Shown here: positions 32,851 to 43,453 of the stretch, piece after piece
How positions within the stretch are numbered: position 1 is the first letter of the stretch
Layout of the letters: every line of letters starts with the position of its first letter
Origin: Eupeodes corollae
Taxonomy: Eukaryota; Arthropoda; Insecta; Diptera; Syrphidae
Length of the DNA stretch: 64,000 nt
Assembly: GCF_945859685.1 (NCBI RefSeq)
Contig: NC_079147.1
Coordinates: 178,481,174 to 178,545,173 of the forward strand
Direction: 5' to 3'
Made by a program: the position numbers and the translations under genes
Notes under the pieces: model-generated
The model's database searches: none
The model's input: the letters and a program-made list of their open reading frames with translations, nothing else
What the model was told of the DNA's origin: nothing

Positions 32851-35424
32851 TATCCTTAATCCTTTCTTTATAACAAAGCTATGCTCTTGGCCATATGATT
32901 AAATTATTTGCGTTTCATTTTTTCACGAAAACTACACTTCTAAAAAAATTAAGTCTTTGAACCTTAATCTTAACTGAACACAATCATAGGTGTCAGCACG
33001 TCCTTGAACCCAGGTTTTCTGTGACGCCTCTTAGTCCCTGCATCGTCATACCTAAAATTGATATACTCGTACATATATTCCCTTTTTTTAATTCTTTTTA
33101 AAACTTCGTTCCATTTACCGTGAAATTATTTCGCAAAAATATGACACCTTTAGCTTCGTAATCCCTGCAACATCTCTTCCAGTTTTGTGAAACGCCAACT
33201 AAGAAGAAGAAACTATCCTAATGGCCCTTTTGATACATTTCTAGTTCACATTTAAAAAGGAATAAAGGACCCCCAGTCAAACCAATCAGAGTGAATTAAA
33301 AAAGTCCTTGTGTTCATTTTATTTTATTATTATTATACGAGTACAAGTAAGTAGAGAAGTTTTTCCCCATTATAGTTACCTACTCCTTTCATTGCACTCT
33401 GACTGGCACCAGTTTCCTATTGCCATATCCTTGATATAGCAGTTAATGATCTTTTATTTCATGGCAAAAATCTTCTCTTGGCTGACTTTTATGTGCTCTA
33501 GTTTTATTTTTCTTGTCTGTGTCTGTGTCGGTGGCTGTCCGTCTGTCCGCCTGTCATAAGAAATGCAGGACACTTTTAGCAGCTTGTCGCTGGCTGAGTT
33601 GTTTTATATAAAATATATTTCTCGTATTTTTCTCTCCAAGTTTAACTTTTTTGTAGCAGTATCCTGTCATTAGGATCACAAGAAAAAGAGAGTCGCTAAT
33701 TAAAACGTGTGTATATTTAAGTAAGGCAAAGGCAAAACATTTTATACGAGTATAATAAGGAGAAAAAGAACTAGGTAATTCGTCCTTTTCTTTCTCCACT
33801 TACTTAATACTTAAGTTAAGTTTTTATTTCCTTGTTCTACAATCTACAATTTTGCTTCCTTCATAAGAATCAGGATGAGTGAAGAAAAAGAAAAGTAAAA
33901 ATTAAAAAAAAGTCCTAGAATGAAATGAATGTTTTGGCACAAATAGTTACCATTACGAGCTCACTTCAAGTTGATGTAATTTTCCCTGCTGAAGTTTTTT
34001 AATTGCGAAATTGTCATGATGATGATGATTGTGGAGGTCTTGTCTTGGGCTGTGCGATGGACAGGACAAAACGTTTTTCCCTAATGTTTTATATTTTTTT
34101 CGGCTTCGCAAGTTACCCATGGGTTTATCCTTCAATAATCATAGCTTAGTTATTCGCGCTTATACTTCTGTTTTGCCTGTTATTCGTCTATAGCTGGTAA
34201 TGGTTTCTGGAAAAGTTTGGGTTTTGTTTGTTTTAAATGTAGTTTGATTCTATGAATTGCGTTGATTAAATACAAGGTAAGTAAGAATTGTTTTTACTTT
34301 TTTTATTTTGTTTAAGAAAGTTTTTCTTGGACTTAAGCATCTTTGCTCTGGTCTGGTAATTTTTATATGTCAATAGTGTTAAGACTTAACTATTGTTTAG
34401 CACGAACTTTAATTTTGTAGACTTTTTTCTCCACTTTGAAATTTTAAATTAAGGAAAATTAAGCGTTATCAACAGCGATATTAGAGTGAGTCACAGAAAA
34501 GGAAAAGGAACCAAAACAGATCGTTGAGTTGTCAAGGATTGTCACAAACTTCATGATTGTTTGACAGATGAATCTTTTTGACGGAAACATTCAATGTGTG
34601 ACAGCTGGTCCAAACAAGTATAAAAAAAAACATGGAAAAGTAAGCCCATGTTTAACAATCAGTTTGATGCCTTGTTTAAATGTTCACACTATCCTTTAAT
34701 TATTTATTTTGTACCTAAATTGTTCGAACGAAAGTCTACGGGCTTACATCTTTTTACAACTTCGCGTAAACCATCGGAATCTGTCTCACAACCCCACTGA
34801 AAATAGAGCTTTCTCCAAGTTTTAAACTGGCCCAATTGGGGCATGATTACTTAATAACTTTTGTTTCATTTTTAGACCAATTTGAATTTTAGTGTGAAAA
34901 ATCGGGTGTCACAGTTAAACCAGGATAGAATACCAGCTTATAGCAAAAGGTCAGAGTATGATGGCATGTTTGTCGTGGCCTCGTAAATGAGGGATCTTCC
35001 CTAATTTTGAACACTTTTCTGAAAAATCTTAAAAGTTGTGTCATAGAAAAAAGGAAGAAAAATTGTTTTTGAAGAATAATTCAGTCGAAAACAACAAAAT
35101 GGAAAGCCGGTTGTGATATAGTTGAAAGTTTGTTTTTTAGATAAGTGATCCCAGTTAGGAAAATAACCAAAACAAAGATTTAAAAAAAAATTAAGGAAGA
35201 CATTTTCTAGATGCGATTTTTAGAGGGAAAATAAGAAACAGTAATAAAGCTTAGTATACTTTCTTTGGCAAAGTGTTTTAGTAAATTTATTTTTTTAAAG
35301 AGCCAAAAGTTTTACGTGGAAAGACATATTATTTCTAATTTTCATTTTTTCATTTATTGGTGATTAAGGATTATTAATTTCGTATTTCCACACATTAAGA
35401 TTTTATAAATCGAGTTTGAGAGTA
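32851..35424. other. No gene or element recognised
   Basis: About 2.6 kb of AT-rich sequence with a GTCTGT-rich patch near 33514-33555 and an ATG run near 34016-34028. ORFs at 33554-33799 and 33953-34135 (both minus) lack domains. Confidence 0.45.
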
Positions 35425-35590
35425 AGTTACTTAAGTAAAATAAATAAATCAAGTGGCGCAACAATTTGTAGAGAACCAGTGTCCAGTTGCTTACGGCCGC
35501 GCCTTAAGAAAGCACTTTCCTGACACAAATAATTCTTGGATGATTTTTCAATTCCTCGCAAGAGGCAGTACTTAACAATACTGAGGTTCC
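35425..35590 (-). mobile_element. SINE copy, head missing
   Basis: The minus strand matches the SINE body from TACTGCCTCTTGCGAGG (near 35575) through AAGTGCTTTCTTAA to the end TTGCGCCACTTGATTTATTT (near 35430). The tRNA-like head is absent. The ATTT-rich tail lies at the left. It sits at the broken 3' side of the LINE-B copy. Confidence 0.75.
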
Positions 35591-36351
35591 ATTCATCGGG
35601 CATGGTTTCGTCCGACCATATCTTACAGATAAGTTGGTGGATGCTCCTATAACCAACTTATCTCCAGCTACTTTAAAGAGCTCGGCATTCAAGCCATCCG
35701 CTCCAGCGGTTAGAATTCAGCTTAGATATGGCAATCTTTACTTCGTCTAAGTCTGGAGGACGGGATTGTTGGCTTTCGTCGTCAATGTTAAACGAATCAT
35801 CCTGCATGACAGCGGAATTCGGTTCGTCGTCGCATTTATACAGTTTGCAGAATAGGTCACAGCATTGACTGCGGTTCCACTATGATGTTTCCACTTTCGT
35901 CTTTGCAGCTTTCGGTTCTAGGTTTATGGGCTTGTGAATTCCGTTTTAAGTGCTCATAAAAGTTTCGAACTTTAATCCTGCTTTTGAACCTCTCAGCACC
36001 ACGATCGCACGCTTTTCATGCTATCTCTTTTTGCTTTTGAGAAGTCGGTGTTCCTCTCGCCTCTTCTGCTCATAGAGCTCATGAGCAGCTCTAGTCCATT
36101 AGTCCGCCTTGCGTGTCTGTTGTTTGGCTGCATTTGAATGCCGATATTCCCCATCAAACAAGGGGTTCCTTGTTGATGGCCGTTTGAAACCCAGCACATC
36201 AGAGGCGGCTTCTCTGATTGCATCTTGGCTATGTTGCCACTGGTTTTCGATACATTGTGTTGGCGGAGGGCCAGATCCAAGGGTGGGGAGCCGGACAAAA
36301 CCGCTTCTCATAGGCATGGACTCCGAATAAGTCGAAGAAAGCCTATAAGGT
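35591..36351 (-). mobile_element. LINE-B copy, endonuclease deleted (part 1)
   Basis: The minus strand from 36351 has LINE-B leader sequence (matching 6760-6830), then joins directly to the linker after the endonuclease (TNGLELL and RRGERNTDFSKAKRD at about 36110-36020; matches 6000-6130). It continues to the RT start with LNAELFKVAGDKLV near 35695-35655, and ends at the SINE piece. The endonuclease seen in the 6.5-kb copy is absent. Its 5' leader continues at 44760-45035, on the far side of the inserted LINE-A. Confidence 0.75.
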
Positions 36352-37018
36352 GTTCAGTTCAGGTGTTGGTCGTCAGTGAACTTTCGTTGGGGAAGGTCCC
36401 CTCTGTGTTGTGCGTCCGTTGCCCATGCGCGTCTTGTTCGAGTCTTGTGCCTAATCGTGATATGTGTTTAATTATTTCCCATTCATATTTTAAATGTTAA
36501 CACAGAACAAAAAGAAACAAATAAGAACATAAACAAACAAAAAAAAAAATAGCAAAAAATTAGCAAATAAAATATTAACAGTGATAAAAAAAAAACAACA
36601 AAAAAATAGAAAAACAATAAACCACGCCACACCAAATCAACTACAATAAAGCACAAACAACAAACAACCAACAAAAAAAATAATACATTATCATGATAAG
36701 CCAACTCAACATAGCACAGTGAGTACCATCCTTCACTTTCCCCTTTTCTCGTACAGTCGCATGGCTTAGCATGTGTATCAAATTGCATTGTGTTTAATAA
36801 CTAATGCAATTGATACACAGACTACGTCATCGTTGATAACAGATTGTTGACAACAAAAATTTTACTGTTTTGAACTAACAGGGCCGGATTCGATTCTTGT
36901 CACTACTAAGGCATAACACTAGTAGTGGCGTGTATCGAACAGCATTCTGTGGTTCAACTCAGTAATATTTTTCTTATAGTCTTCGTCTGTTTTGGTTTTT
37001 GTGTTTCTTTTATTTGCA

Positions 37019-38687
37019 ATGGCTGGAAATTTCAGGGTAGATTATTGTAATATTCGTGGGCTTAGATCGAATTTTCTCTCTGTGTACTCCCATACTGCTT
37101 TAAACAGGCCAGCTGTATTGGCACTAAGTGAAACCCAAGTGGGTGAGGATTCCGATCCCACTGAATTCTTTATTCAAGGGTATAACTTGGTGCCATTATT
37201 CTTTTCCCACCATGGTCTCGCCATTTACATTAGGAATGATGTTGCTTATCAGTTTTTGCCACAATATGGTCCCTGCACAAATTCTTTTTTTAATTTTATG
37301 TGGTTTAAATTTTCCGTGAATAAGCAAATCATTCACTATTGCTTCCTTTATCGAAGCCCAAATCTAGACAGAGTATCAACTTCTCGTGAATTTGATGCTT
37401 TGTCTGATTCCATCCAAAGAATTTTTTCGTCCTATCCTCGCACTGAAATCGTTGTTACGGGCGATTTCAATGTACACAATTCTTCATGGCTTCAACATTC
37501 GGGCCAGTCAACACCAGAAGGAGTGTGTGCTGAGATCTTCGCTGAGTTAAACCACCTAACTCAGCTGGTCAACGAGCCCACTCGAATATCGGACGTGGTA
37601 GGTCGAGCAGAAAACACTCTTGACTTGTTTCTTACCTCTGACCCTGGTAAGTACACTATTAGTGTCCTATCTCCTCTAGGCACATCTGACCATTGTGTCA
37701 TATCAGCAAATTTCTCGTGTAAAAACTCTCCAGTTAAAGAAAGAGCTCCTAAGAGAACCGTTTGGCAATACGAGAAAGCCAACTGGGACGGTCTCAATAA
37801 TTACTTCAGGATCTTTAACTGGTCACTATGCTTCCTCGATAGTGACGTTGACGCCAGCGCTGATATGATCACAAGTTTGATTCTCCTGGGAATGAGAACT
37901 TTTATCCCGAATAGGGTTAAAAGCATCAGACCTAAGGAAAACGCATGGTTCGATGCGAGCTGTAAAGAGGTTATTAGGGTCAAGAAGGTAAGTTTCCGTT
38001 GTTTTAAAGCCAATCCAACTGAGGAAAACCGGAATAAGTTCAAGCAAGCCAGGAAGGCCTGCAACGCACATATTCGACGGACCAAATTTTTACATGACCA
38101 AAAATTACGTCAAAAAATTCTGCAATGTCCCAAAGGCAGTAAAAATTTTTGGTCATTTGTAAAAAATATGAGGAATTCTTCCTCTTCCTCGGTTCCTACG
38201 CTCGTTGTGAATGACACTCCATTTGTTAGCTCTTTAGAGAAAGCAAATCTCTTTGCTAGGCAGTTCGCCGCCAATTCAACGCTGCCAGTGAGTGTTATGA
38301 CTCCGCCTGTACTTGAACGAGTTAATGATTCTATGGGGCAAATATTTTTTCGCACTCGTACTGTAGCGAGAGTCCTAAAAGATCTTAACATACACAAATC
38401 TGCTGGTCCGGATGGTATCCCCGCTATTGTTCTGAAGAGGTGTTCTTCATCGCTGGCAAAACCACTGCGTAAGCTTTTTCATCTGTCCTACTCCTCAGGT
38501 CTCGTTCCGAGCGGATGGAAAACCGCATTTGTCCAGCCTATTCCCAAAAAAGGCGAATCTTCCTCACCGTCTAGTTATCGACCGATTGCACTTACGTCCC
38601 TTCTTTCCAAGGTCATGGAAACGCTGATTAATTATCAGCTCAAGAAATATCTTGAAGAACGGAAGCTTCTTAATGACCGACAGTATG
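37019..38687 (+). CDS. LINE-A ORF, N-terminal part: endonuclease and RT start
   Basis: The open frame begins at 36992, but ATG 37019 (MAGNFRVDYCNIRGL) is the likely start because conserved endonuclease sequence begins there. Order: NIRGL, ALSETQVGED (catalytic Glu), LAIYIRNDVA, FLYRSPN, TGDFNVHNSSW (Asp/Asn), TLDLFLTS, GTSDHCVIS (Asp/His), a basic linker rich in Lys/Arg, WSFVKNMRN, LNIHKSAGPDGIPAIV (RT start), GWKTAFVQPIPKKG, SYRPIALTSLLSKVMETL. The frame stops two codons into the Gypsy LTR. The endonuclease keeps all catalytic motifs I can check. Function in the family: target nicking and primed reverse transcription in the nucleus. Confidence 0.88.
38683..38687. repeat. Target-site duplication of the Gypsy element, left
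   Basis: GTATG directly before the left LTR, repeated at 43454-43458 after the right LTR. A 5-bp TSD fits a Gypsy-type integrase. Confidence 0.9.
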
Positions 38688-38911
38688 TGTAATAATATGA
38701 ATAAGAATGTTTCAATATCTACTTGTTGCACATCACTCAGCTATATATTTATATTTTAAATCTAAGAAATCATTATTTTTAATGTTTGTAAAATAATTAG
38801 TTTTGTTATTCATTCTATATTGTTCTCTAGCATCGTTCATGTTATCATTTAATTCTTGTGATGTAATAAACTTTATTTTTATAATAAGTCGTTTTTTTGC
38901 TACTTATTACA
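38688..38911 (+). repeat. Gypsy left LTR
   Basis: 224 bp from TGTAATAATATG to GCTACTTATTACA, with inverted ends TGTAATAA and TTATTACA. An AATAAA signal is visible at about 38867-38872. Pairs with 43230-43453. Confidence 0.95.
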
Positions 38912-38925
38912 TGGTGTCAGAACGA
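38912..38925 (+). other. Gypsy primer-binding site
   Basis: TGGTGTCAGAACGA directly abuts the left LTR. The TGG start pairs with the CCA end of a host tRNA that primes minus-strand synthesis. The tRNA species is not determined here. Confidence 0.75.
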
Positions 38926-39012
38926 AAGGAACCAACAAGTTTGAATTAGAAAATCAATATTAATTAATTGGATCAGTGTTTTTACGGATTTTGGACTAGC
39001 AGATTGTTCCAA

Positions 39013-39558
39013 ATGGCGAACAACGAACGTGCTATAGCGGAATTGGATTGTGGCAATCTAGTAAACGATTGGCCGAATTTCAAACGGAATTTTACCGTGT
39101 ATATGATTGCAAATGGAAAATCAGAGTCTCCAGAACAAACCAAAATTGCAACATTTATTTGGTTAATGGGAACAAGTGGTGCAAATATTTATAACACTTT
39201 ATTTCCCAACGATGGAAGCAAAAATTCCCTTCTTGGAACTATGCAGAGTGGTGATGTTGTTACTCAGCGTTCATTACAAGATGTCTTAGACAAATTTGAT
39301 GAATTTTGTAAGCCACAACGTAACATTGCCATGGAATCTTACAAATTCAATATTCTTTCTCAAAAAGAACGGCAGTCTTTTATGGAATTCGAAACTGAAC
39401 TGCGTGCACAGGTTCGTCTATGTGATTACAAGTGTGAATGTGACGCATCTTATGAAAATCGATTGCTTCGCGACAGACTAATTGTTGGAGTTTACGACAA
39501 AAAATTGCAACTTAAGTTGCTTGATGGTCGTGATGAACAGCTGGGAACGCGTTATTGA
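39013..39558 (+). pseudogene. Gypsy Gag, broken at its 3' end
   Basis: The frame opens at ATG 38968, but ATG 39013 (MANNERAIAEL) starts the capsid-like sequence. It has no signal peptide and is rich in charged residues. Features: VNDWPNFKRNFTVYM, TFIWLMGTSGANIYN and LRDRLIVGVYDKKLQLKLL, the last a typical Gypsy capsid C-terminal helix. The frame then fails near 39543 at a GGG run, one base longer than the coding phase needs, and the conserved continuation is in the next frame. Gag assembles the virus-like particle in the cytoplasm. Confidence 0.85.
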
Positions 39559-39944
39559 GACCTGCAAGACATATGAAGCAGCTAATACCAAACAAAAGTA
39601 TTCTTGATGGAAGAGTACTTCTTCATTCTATTAAAAACGATGTTGAAGATGAATCTATCAATTCAATTCATCGATCTTGCTTTAATTGTGGTATGCCATG
39701 GACATTAGGACACATAAATCAATGCAAAGCGAAGGATGTTATCTGTCGTTCGTGCTCAAAGAAAGGACATTTTCAAAAGATGTGCCGCAAATCAAGAAAA
39801 CCATCATATGAAACAAAAGTTGATAGCAGAAAGCAAAGCGTTTCTAGTATTAATTGGAGTGATGTGCAAGGTAATAAATCTAAATATGTTTGTAAAATGA
39901 TAGATAGTTTAAGTTCTTCAAAAAACAAACAATTTTTAGGTTAG
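39555..39944 (+). pseudogene. Gypsy nucleocapsid segment with two zinc knuckles
   Basis: Continuation of Gag in another frame. CFNCGMPWTLGHINQC and CRSCSKKGHFQKMC are two CCHC zinc knuckles that bind the element RNA. The frame ends at a stop at 39942. The protease begins 20 bases downstream in yet another frame. Whether one of these shifts is a programmed Gag-Pol frameshift cannot be told by eye. Confidence 0.8.
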
Positions 39945-39961
39945 ATTCAAGATCTAGTCGT

Positions 39962-40322
39962 ATGCGTTGGACAAAGGAGTATAGTATTGGAAATAAGATT
40001 GTTAATTTTAAAATAGATACAGGTGCTGATGTTAATTGCATACCAATCAATTTAATAAGAAAATTAAATATTAAATATCATAGTCACCATAATGATTTCT
40101 CTGTTTTCGATTATAATAACAACAAAGTGCCTATTTTTGGAGTGTGTCGAACTTAAATGCTTAGATGTAGGTAATAAAACTAAAAACAGTGCCAAGTTTT
40201 TGGTTGTTGATGACAAATGTGAGCCTGTTCTGGGATTAGATACTTGTGAAAACTTCGGATTAGTAAAACGCTTGGATGTGAGTAATTTAGTTAGCAAGGA
40301 CTTAAAAGATTTTGTTCATTGA
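39962..40322 (+). pseudogene. Gypsy aspartic protease, in two frames
   Basis: The first piece, 39962-40156, has the catalytic FKIDTGADVNCIP. The second, 40092-40322 in a different frame, has FLVVDDKCEPVLGLDTCENF, where the LGLD segment is the conserved C-terminal part of the fold. The frame breaks near 40140-40155. The enzyme would cleave the Gag-Pol polyprotein. Confidence 0.8.
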
Positions 40323-41423
40323 TAGATATCGCGATATTTTTCATGGAATTGGTAAGTTCCCAGGAACTTTTCAATAAAACTTAAGGAAAATTCAAAACCA
40401 GTCCTTCATTATAAAAAAAGAATTCCAATTCTTCACTCATTGATAAATTAAAGTCAGAACTTGCGTCAATGGTTAAAGATGAATCATTTCACCCGTTGAC
40501 TACCCAACTGACTGGGTTAATAACTTGCAAATAGTTGAGAAGCCTAATGGTCGTCCTTCGAATTTGCTTGGATCCGAAACCTCTTAATGCGTGCATTAGA
40601 CGAGAGCATTTTTTTAATTCCAACCATTGATGACTTAACGTCTAAACTGGCTAACAAGTACATTTTTACTGTTATTGACTTGACAAGCGGTTTTTGGCAT
40701 ATGGAATTAGATATGGCGAGCTCAGAATTAACAACATTTATGACTCCTTTTGGTAGGTACAGATTTAATCGTGTGCCGTTTGGTTTGAACTGTGCACCGG
40801 AAATGTTTCAGCGAAAGATGGTTCAAATTTTTGGAGATATACCTGGAGTTGTTGTTTATTTTGATGACCTAGTTGTGGTGTGGAGAAAATGAAGAAAATC
40901 ATGATGAAGTTTTGAATTTAGTTATGGACAGAGCTAGAAAAAACAATATTAAACTTAATCCGGAAAAGATTCAATATCGTCAACGGGAAGTAAAATTTAT
41001 GGGTAATATACTATTCGAAGGAAAAATCAAAGCGGATTTAAAATATAGGGATGCGATTTTGAAAATGAAAAACCAGGAAGCAAAGGAGATATTTTGAGAT
41101 CATGGGTTTGCTCAAGTATTTAGCAAGGTTCATTCCAAATTTATCGAAAGAAACAGCAGAATTGCGAAATTTGACACGGAATGATGTTGATTTTAACTGG
41201 ACAGAAAAACACGAAAACCGAATTTAACAGGTTGTTAAAAATAGTAACATCGGAACCAGTTCTAGCAATTTATGATCCAAAACAGCCAGTAATTATCAAA
41301 AACTATGCATCGAAGGATGGGTTGGGGTGCGGTTTTTAGTTCAAAATAGACATCCTGTAGCTTTCGCTTCTCGAACACTCAGTAAAAAGTGAACAAAAAT
41401 GGGCCCAAATCGAAAAGGAACTA
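40323..41423 (+). pseudogene. Gypsy RT and RNase H start, several frame breaks
   Basis: Pieces in alternating frames. Near 40500: YPTDWVNNLQIVEKPNG. 40587-40892: FTVIDLTSGFWHMEL (motif A), RVPFGLNCAPEMFQRKM (motif B) and VVYFDDLVV (active site YFDD). 40873-41097: NNIKLNPEKIQYRQREVKF. Then MGLLKYLARFIPNLSKE near 41105, and an RNase H start with YASKDGLGCGF near 41305-41335. Breaks fall near 40449, 40540, 40611 (T run), 40880, 41085, 41205, 41322 (G run), 41334 (T run) and 41388 (A run). All catalytic Asp residues are still readable, so the breaks look like small indels, not long decay. Confidence 0.85.
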
Positions 41424-43184
41424 TTGGCAATTGTATTTGCATGTCAAAAGTTTCATTTATTTTTGTATGGCCGTGAGTTTTCAGTTGAAAGCGATCATAA
41501 ACCACTTGAAACATTGGTTAAGCGTGATATTGACGATGTTACAACCCGTCTTCAGCGAATGTTTATGTTTCTATTAAAATATCCGCAAATGACTATTATC
41601 TATAAACCGGGTAAGGAATTGCTAGTAACTGATTGCTTATCACGTGCACAACAAAGTGAAATATCGGAAATTGAAGGGCTATCGGGAGTAGTTCATTCAA
41701 TCACAAAATCAGTTTGTTGCACCGAAAAGAACTACAATTTGTATCAGAAAATATTAAATGAGGATGCTAGGATTTGTAATTATGTAGAAAATGGTTGGCC
41801 AGGTTTTCATCAGTTAGATGATCTTAGTCAGCATTTTTTTAAACTTAAATCGGAACTACATTTAGAAAATGGATTACTGCTTTTTAATCATAGACTAGTT
41901 GTACCATCAGAATTGCAACGAAAAATATCTATTTGGTTACACCAACCACATCTAGGGATTGAAAAAACTCTTTCCCGTGCAAGAATGTTGTATTATTGGC
42001 CTGGAATGATTTCTCAAATAAAGGAACTAGTTTCTTCCTGTAATATTTGTGAAAAGTTTAAACGGAATATGCAAAAAGAGCCATTAGTCCAAGAAGAAAT
42101 TCCTAAATATCCTTTTCAAATAGTTGCAGTGGACTTGTTTGAATATGCAGGCAGAGACTACATTGCTTTATTTGATGCTTATTCAAACTACTTAGCTGCT
42201 GCAAAGATTGAAAATAAAACATCGAAACACATAATTGATGTTATTTCTCATATCTTCGACAAAATTGGATACCCAGCAGTTCTTAAATGCGATAATAGTC
42301 CTTTCGGTTCGGCTGAATTTGAACGTTTTTCAATTGCATGCAATATTCAACTAAGATTTTCAAGCCCTAGATATCCACAAAGTAATGGGTTAGCAGAGAA
42401 AGGTGTGGCCATTGCAAAGAATATTCTTAAAAGGTGTTTTGAAGTTAATGATGTTAACAATTTTCAATATCGAATATTAGAATACAACACTTCACCAATA
42501 GCAAGTATGCATCTTACGCCATCGGAATTATTCTTCGGTCGACTTGTTAAAACAAGGCTACCTGTTTCAGACTCAGTTCTTGTTAGAAACAACCTAAATG
42601 AATCGGAAATTCAAAACAAATTAAAGAATAAAAAAGAGAAGCAAAAATGTTATTATGATCGGAACTCAAAATCACTTTCTTTATTAAATGTTGGTGATCT
42701 AGTTATATTTAAAAAAACTGGAAAAGAATGGCACTATGGAAAAATAATTGGTATTGTTAACAAACGCTCATATTCAATAAAAGATAATTTTAATATTCAT
42801 TTTAGGCGCAATAGGCGATTTATTGCTAAGACTTCCAATGAAGATTTTTGTTCTAGTGATTTACTTTATGAACAAAATGTAGAACCCTATAAAAAATTTG
42901 ATTGTACAAAAGAAATTCAAACAATTAATCCAACTCAAGAAGAAAAAAACGAAAATAGTTCAAATGTAAACAATGATATTAATAATTGTAATGTGGACGA
43001 ACCAATTTCTCCGAATATTACTGATAATGTCTTAAGTTCACAACCTATCAACCAACCAATTTCAGAGATATCTGGCTCAGAAGCAATTAATCATAATACA
43101 CCAGTTATTACATCTAAGGAACGAATAGTAACTCGAAGTGGTCGAGTTGTTAGAAGACCACAGAAGCTTGGAATAGATTATTAA
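41424..43184 (+). CDS. Gypsy RNase H remainder and integrase
   Basis: 586 codons open. RNase H remainder: FSVESDHKPLETL and the connection IIYKPGKELLVTDCLSRA (residues 1-75). Integrase: zinc-binding HQPHLGIEKT and CNICEKF (about 170-215), catalytic core VAVDLFEY (Asp), KCDNSPFGSAEF (Asp) and NGLAEKGVAI (Glu, about 230-335), then the SELFFGR motif and a C-terminal DNA-binding part with VGDLVIFKKTG and a low-complexity Asn-rich tail. Integrase inserts the cDNA into nuclear DNA. The ATG at 41424 is arbitrary: the true polyprotein continues from upstream. Confidence 0.88.
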   Translation: MAIVFACQKFHLFLYGREFSVESDHKPLETLVKRDIDDVTTRLQRMFMFLLKYPQMTIIYKPGKELLVTDCLSRAQQSEISEIEGLSGVVHSITKSVCCTEKNYNLYQKILNEDARICNYVENGWPGFHQLDDLSQHFFKLKSELHLENGLLLFNHRLVVPSELQRKISIWLHQPHLGIEKTLSRARMLYYWPGMISQIKELVSSCNICEKFKRNMQKEPLVQEEIPKYPFQIVAVDLFEYAGRDYIALFDAYSNYLAAAKIENKTSKHIIDVISHIFDKIGYPAVLKCDNSPFGSAEFERFSIACNIQLRFSSPRYPQSNGLAEKGVAIAKNILKRCFEVNDVNNFQYRILEYNTSPIASMHLTPSELFFGRLVKTRLPVSDSVLVRNNLNESEIQNKLKNKKEKQKCYYDRNSKSLSLLNVGDLVIFKKTGKEWHYGKIIGIVNKRSYSIKDNFNIHFRRNRRFIAKTSNEDFCSSDLLYEQNVEPYKKFDCTKEIQTINPTQEEKNENSSNVNNDINNCNVDEPISPNITDNVLSSQPINQPISEISGSEAINHNTPVITSKERIVTRSGRVVRRPQKLGIDY

Positions 43185-43213
43185 GTATTCTAAGACTAGG
43201 GCTAAGAGTTAGA

Positions 43214-43229
43214 TTTAAAAAAAAAAGCA
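43214..43229 (+). other. Gypsy polypurine tract
   Basis: A run of A with a final G (about 43215-43228) just before the TGTAATAAT start of the right LTR. It is the expected primer for plus-strand synthesis. It is A-rich where many Gypsy elements have more G. Confidence 0.6.
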
Positions 43230-43453
43230 TGTAATAATATGAATAAGAATGTTTCAATATCTACTTGTTGCACATCACTCAGCTATATATTTATATTTTA
43301 AATCTAAGAAATCATTATATTTAATGTTTGTAAAATAATTAGTTTTGTTATTCATTCTATATTGTTCTCTAGCATCGTTCATGTTATCATTTAATTCTTG
43401 TGATGTAATAAACTTTATTTTTATAATAAGTCGTTTTTTTGCTACTTATTACA
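43230..43453 (+). repeat. Gypsy right LTR
   Basis: 224 bp, same ends as the left LTR, one visible difference in the AAATCATTATATTTAATG segment. Followed by the GTATG TSD at 43454-43458. Confidence 0.95.

Larger units (their letters stand above)
38688..43453 (+). mobile_element. Ty3/Gypsy LTR retrotransposon, complete, with a broken interior
   Basis: A 4766-bp element with 224-bp LTRs, primer-binding site, gag, zinc knuckles, protease, RT, RNase H, integrase and a purine-rich tract, flanked by GTATG TSDs. No envelope frame. The domain order (integrase after RNase H) defines the Gypsy superfamily; the integrase style resembles the mag-type lineage, unverified. The LTRs differ at one position I can see (near 38777 against 43319), which suggests recent insertion. 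The coding region is cut by several frame breaks, so as read here it would not make a full Gag-Pol. Confidence 0.92.

Noticed and set aside
43185..43229. Envelope gene downstream of the Gypsy integrase
   Set aside because: Only about 45 bases separate the pol stop from the LTR; no room for a further ORF. The BEL element also lacks one.
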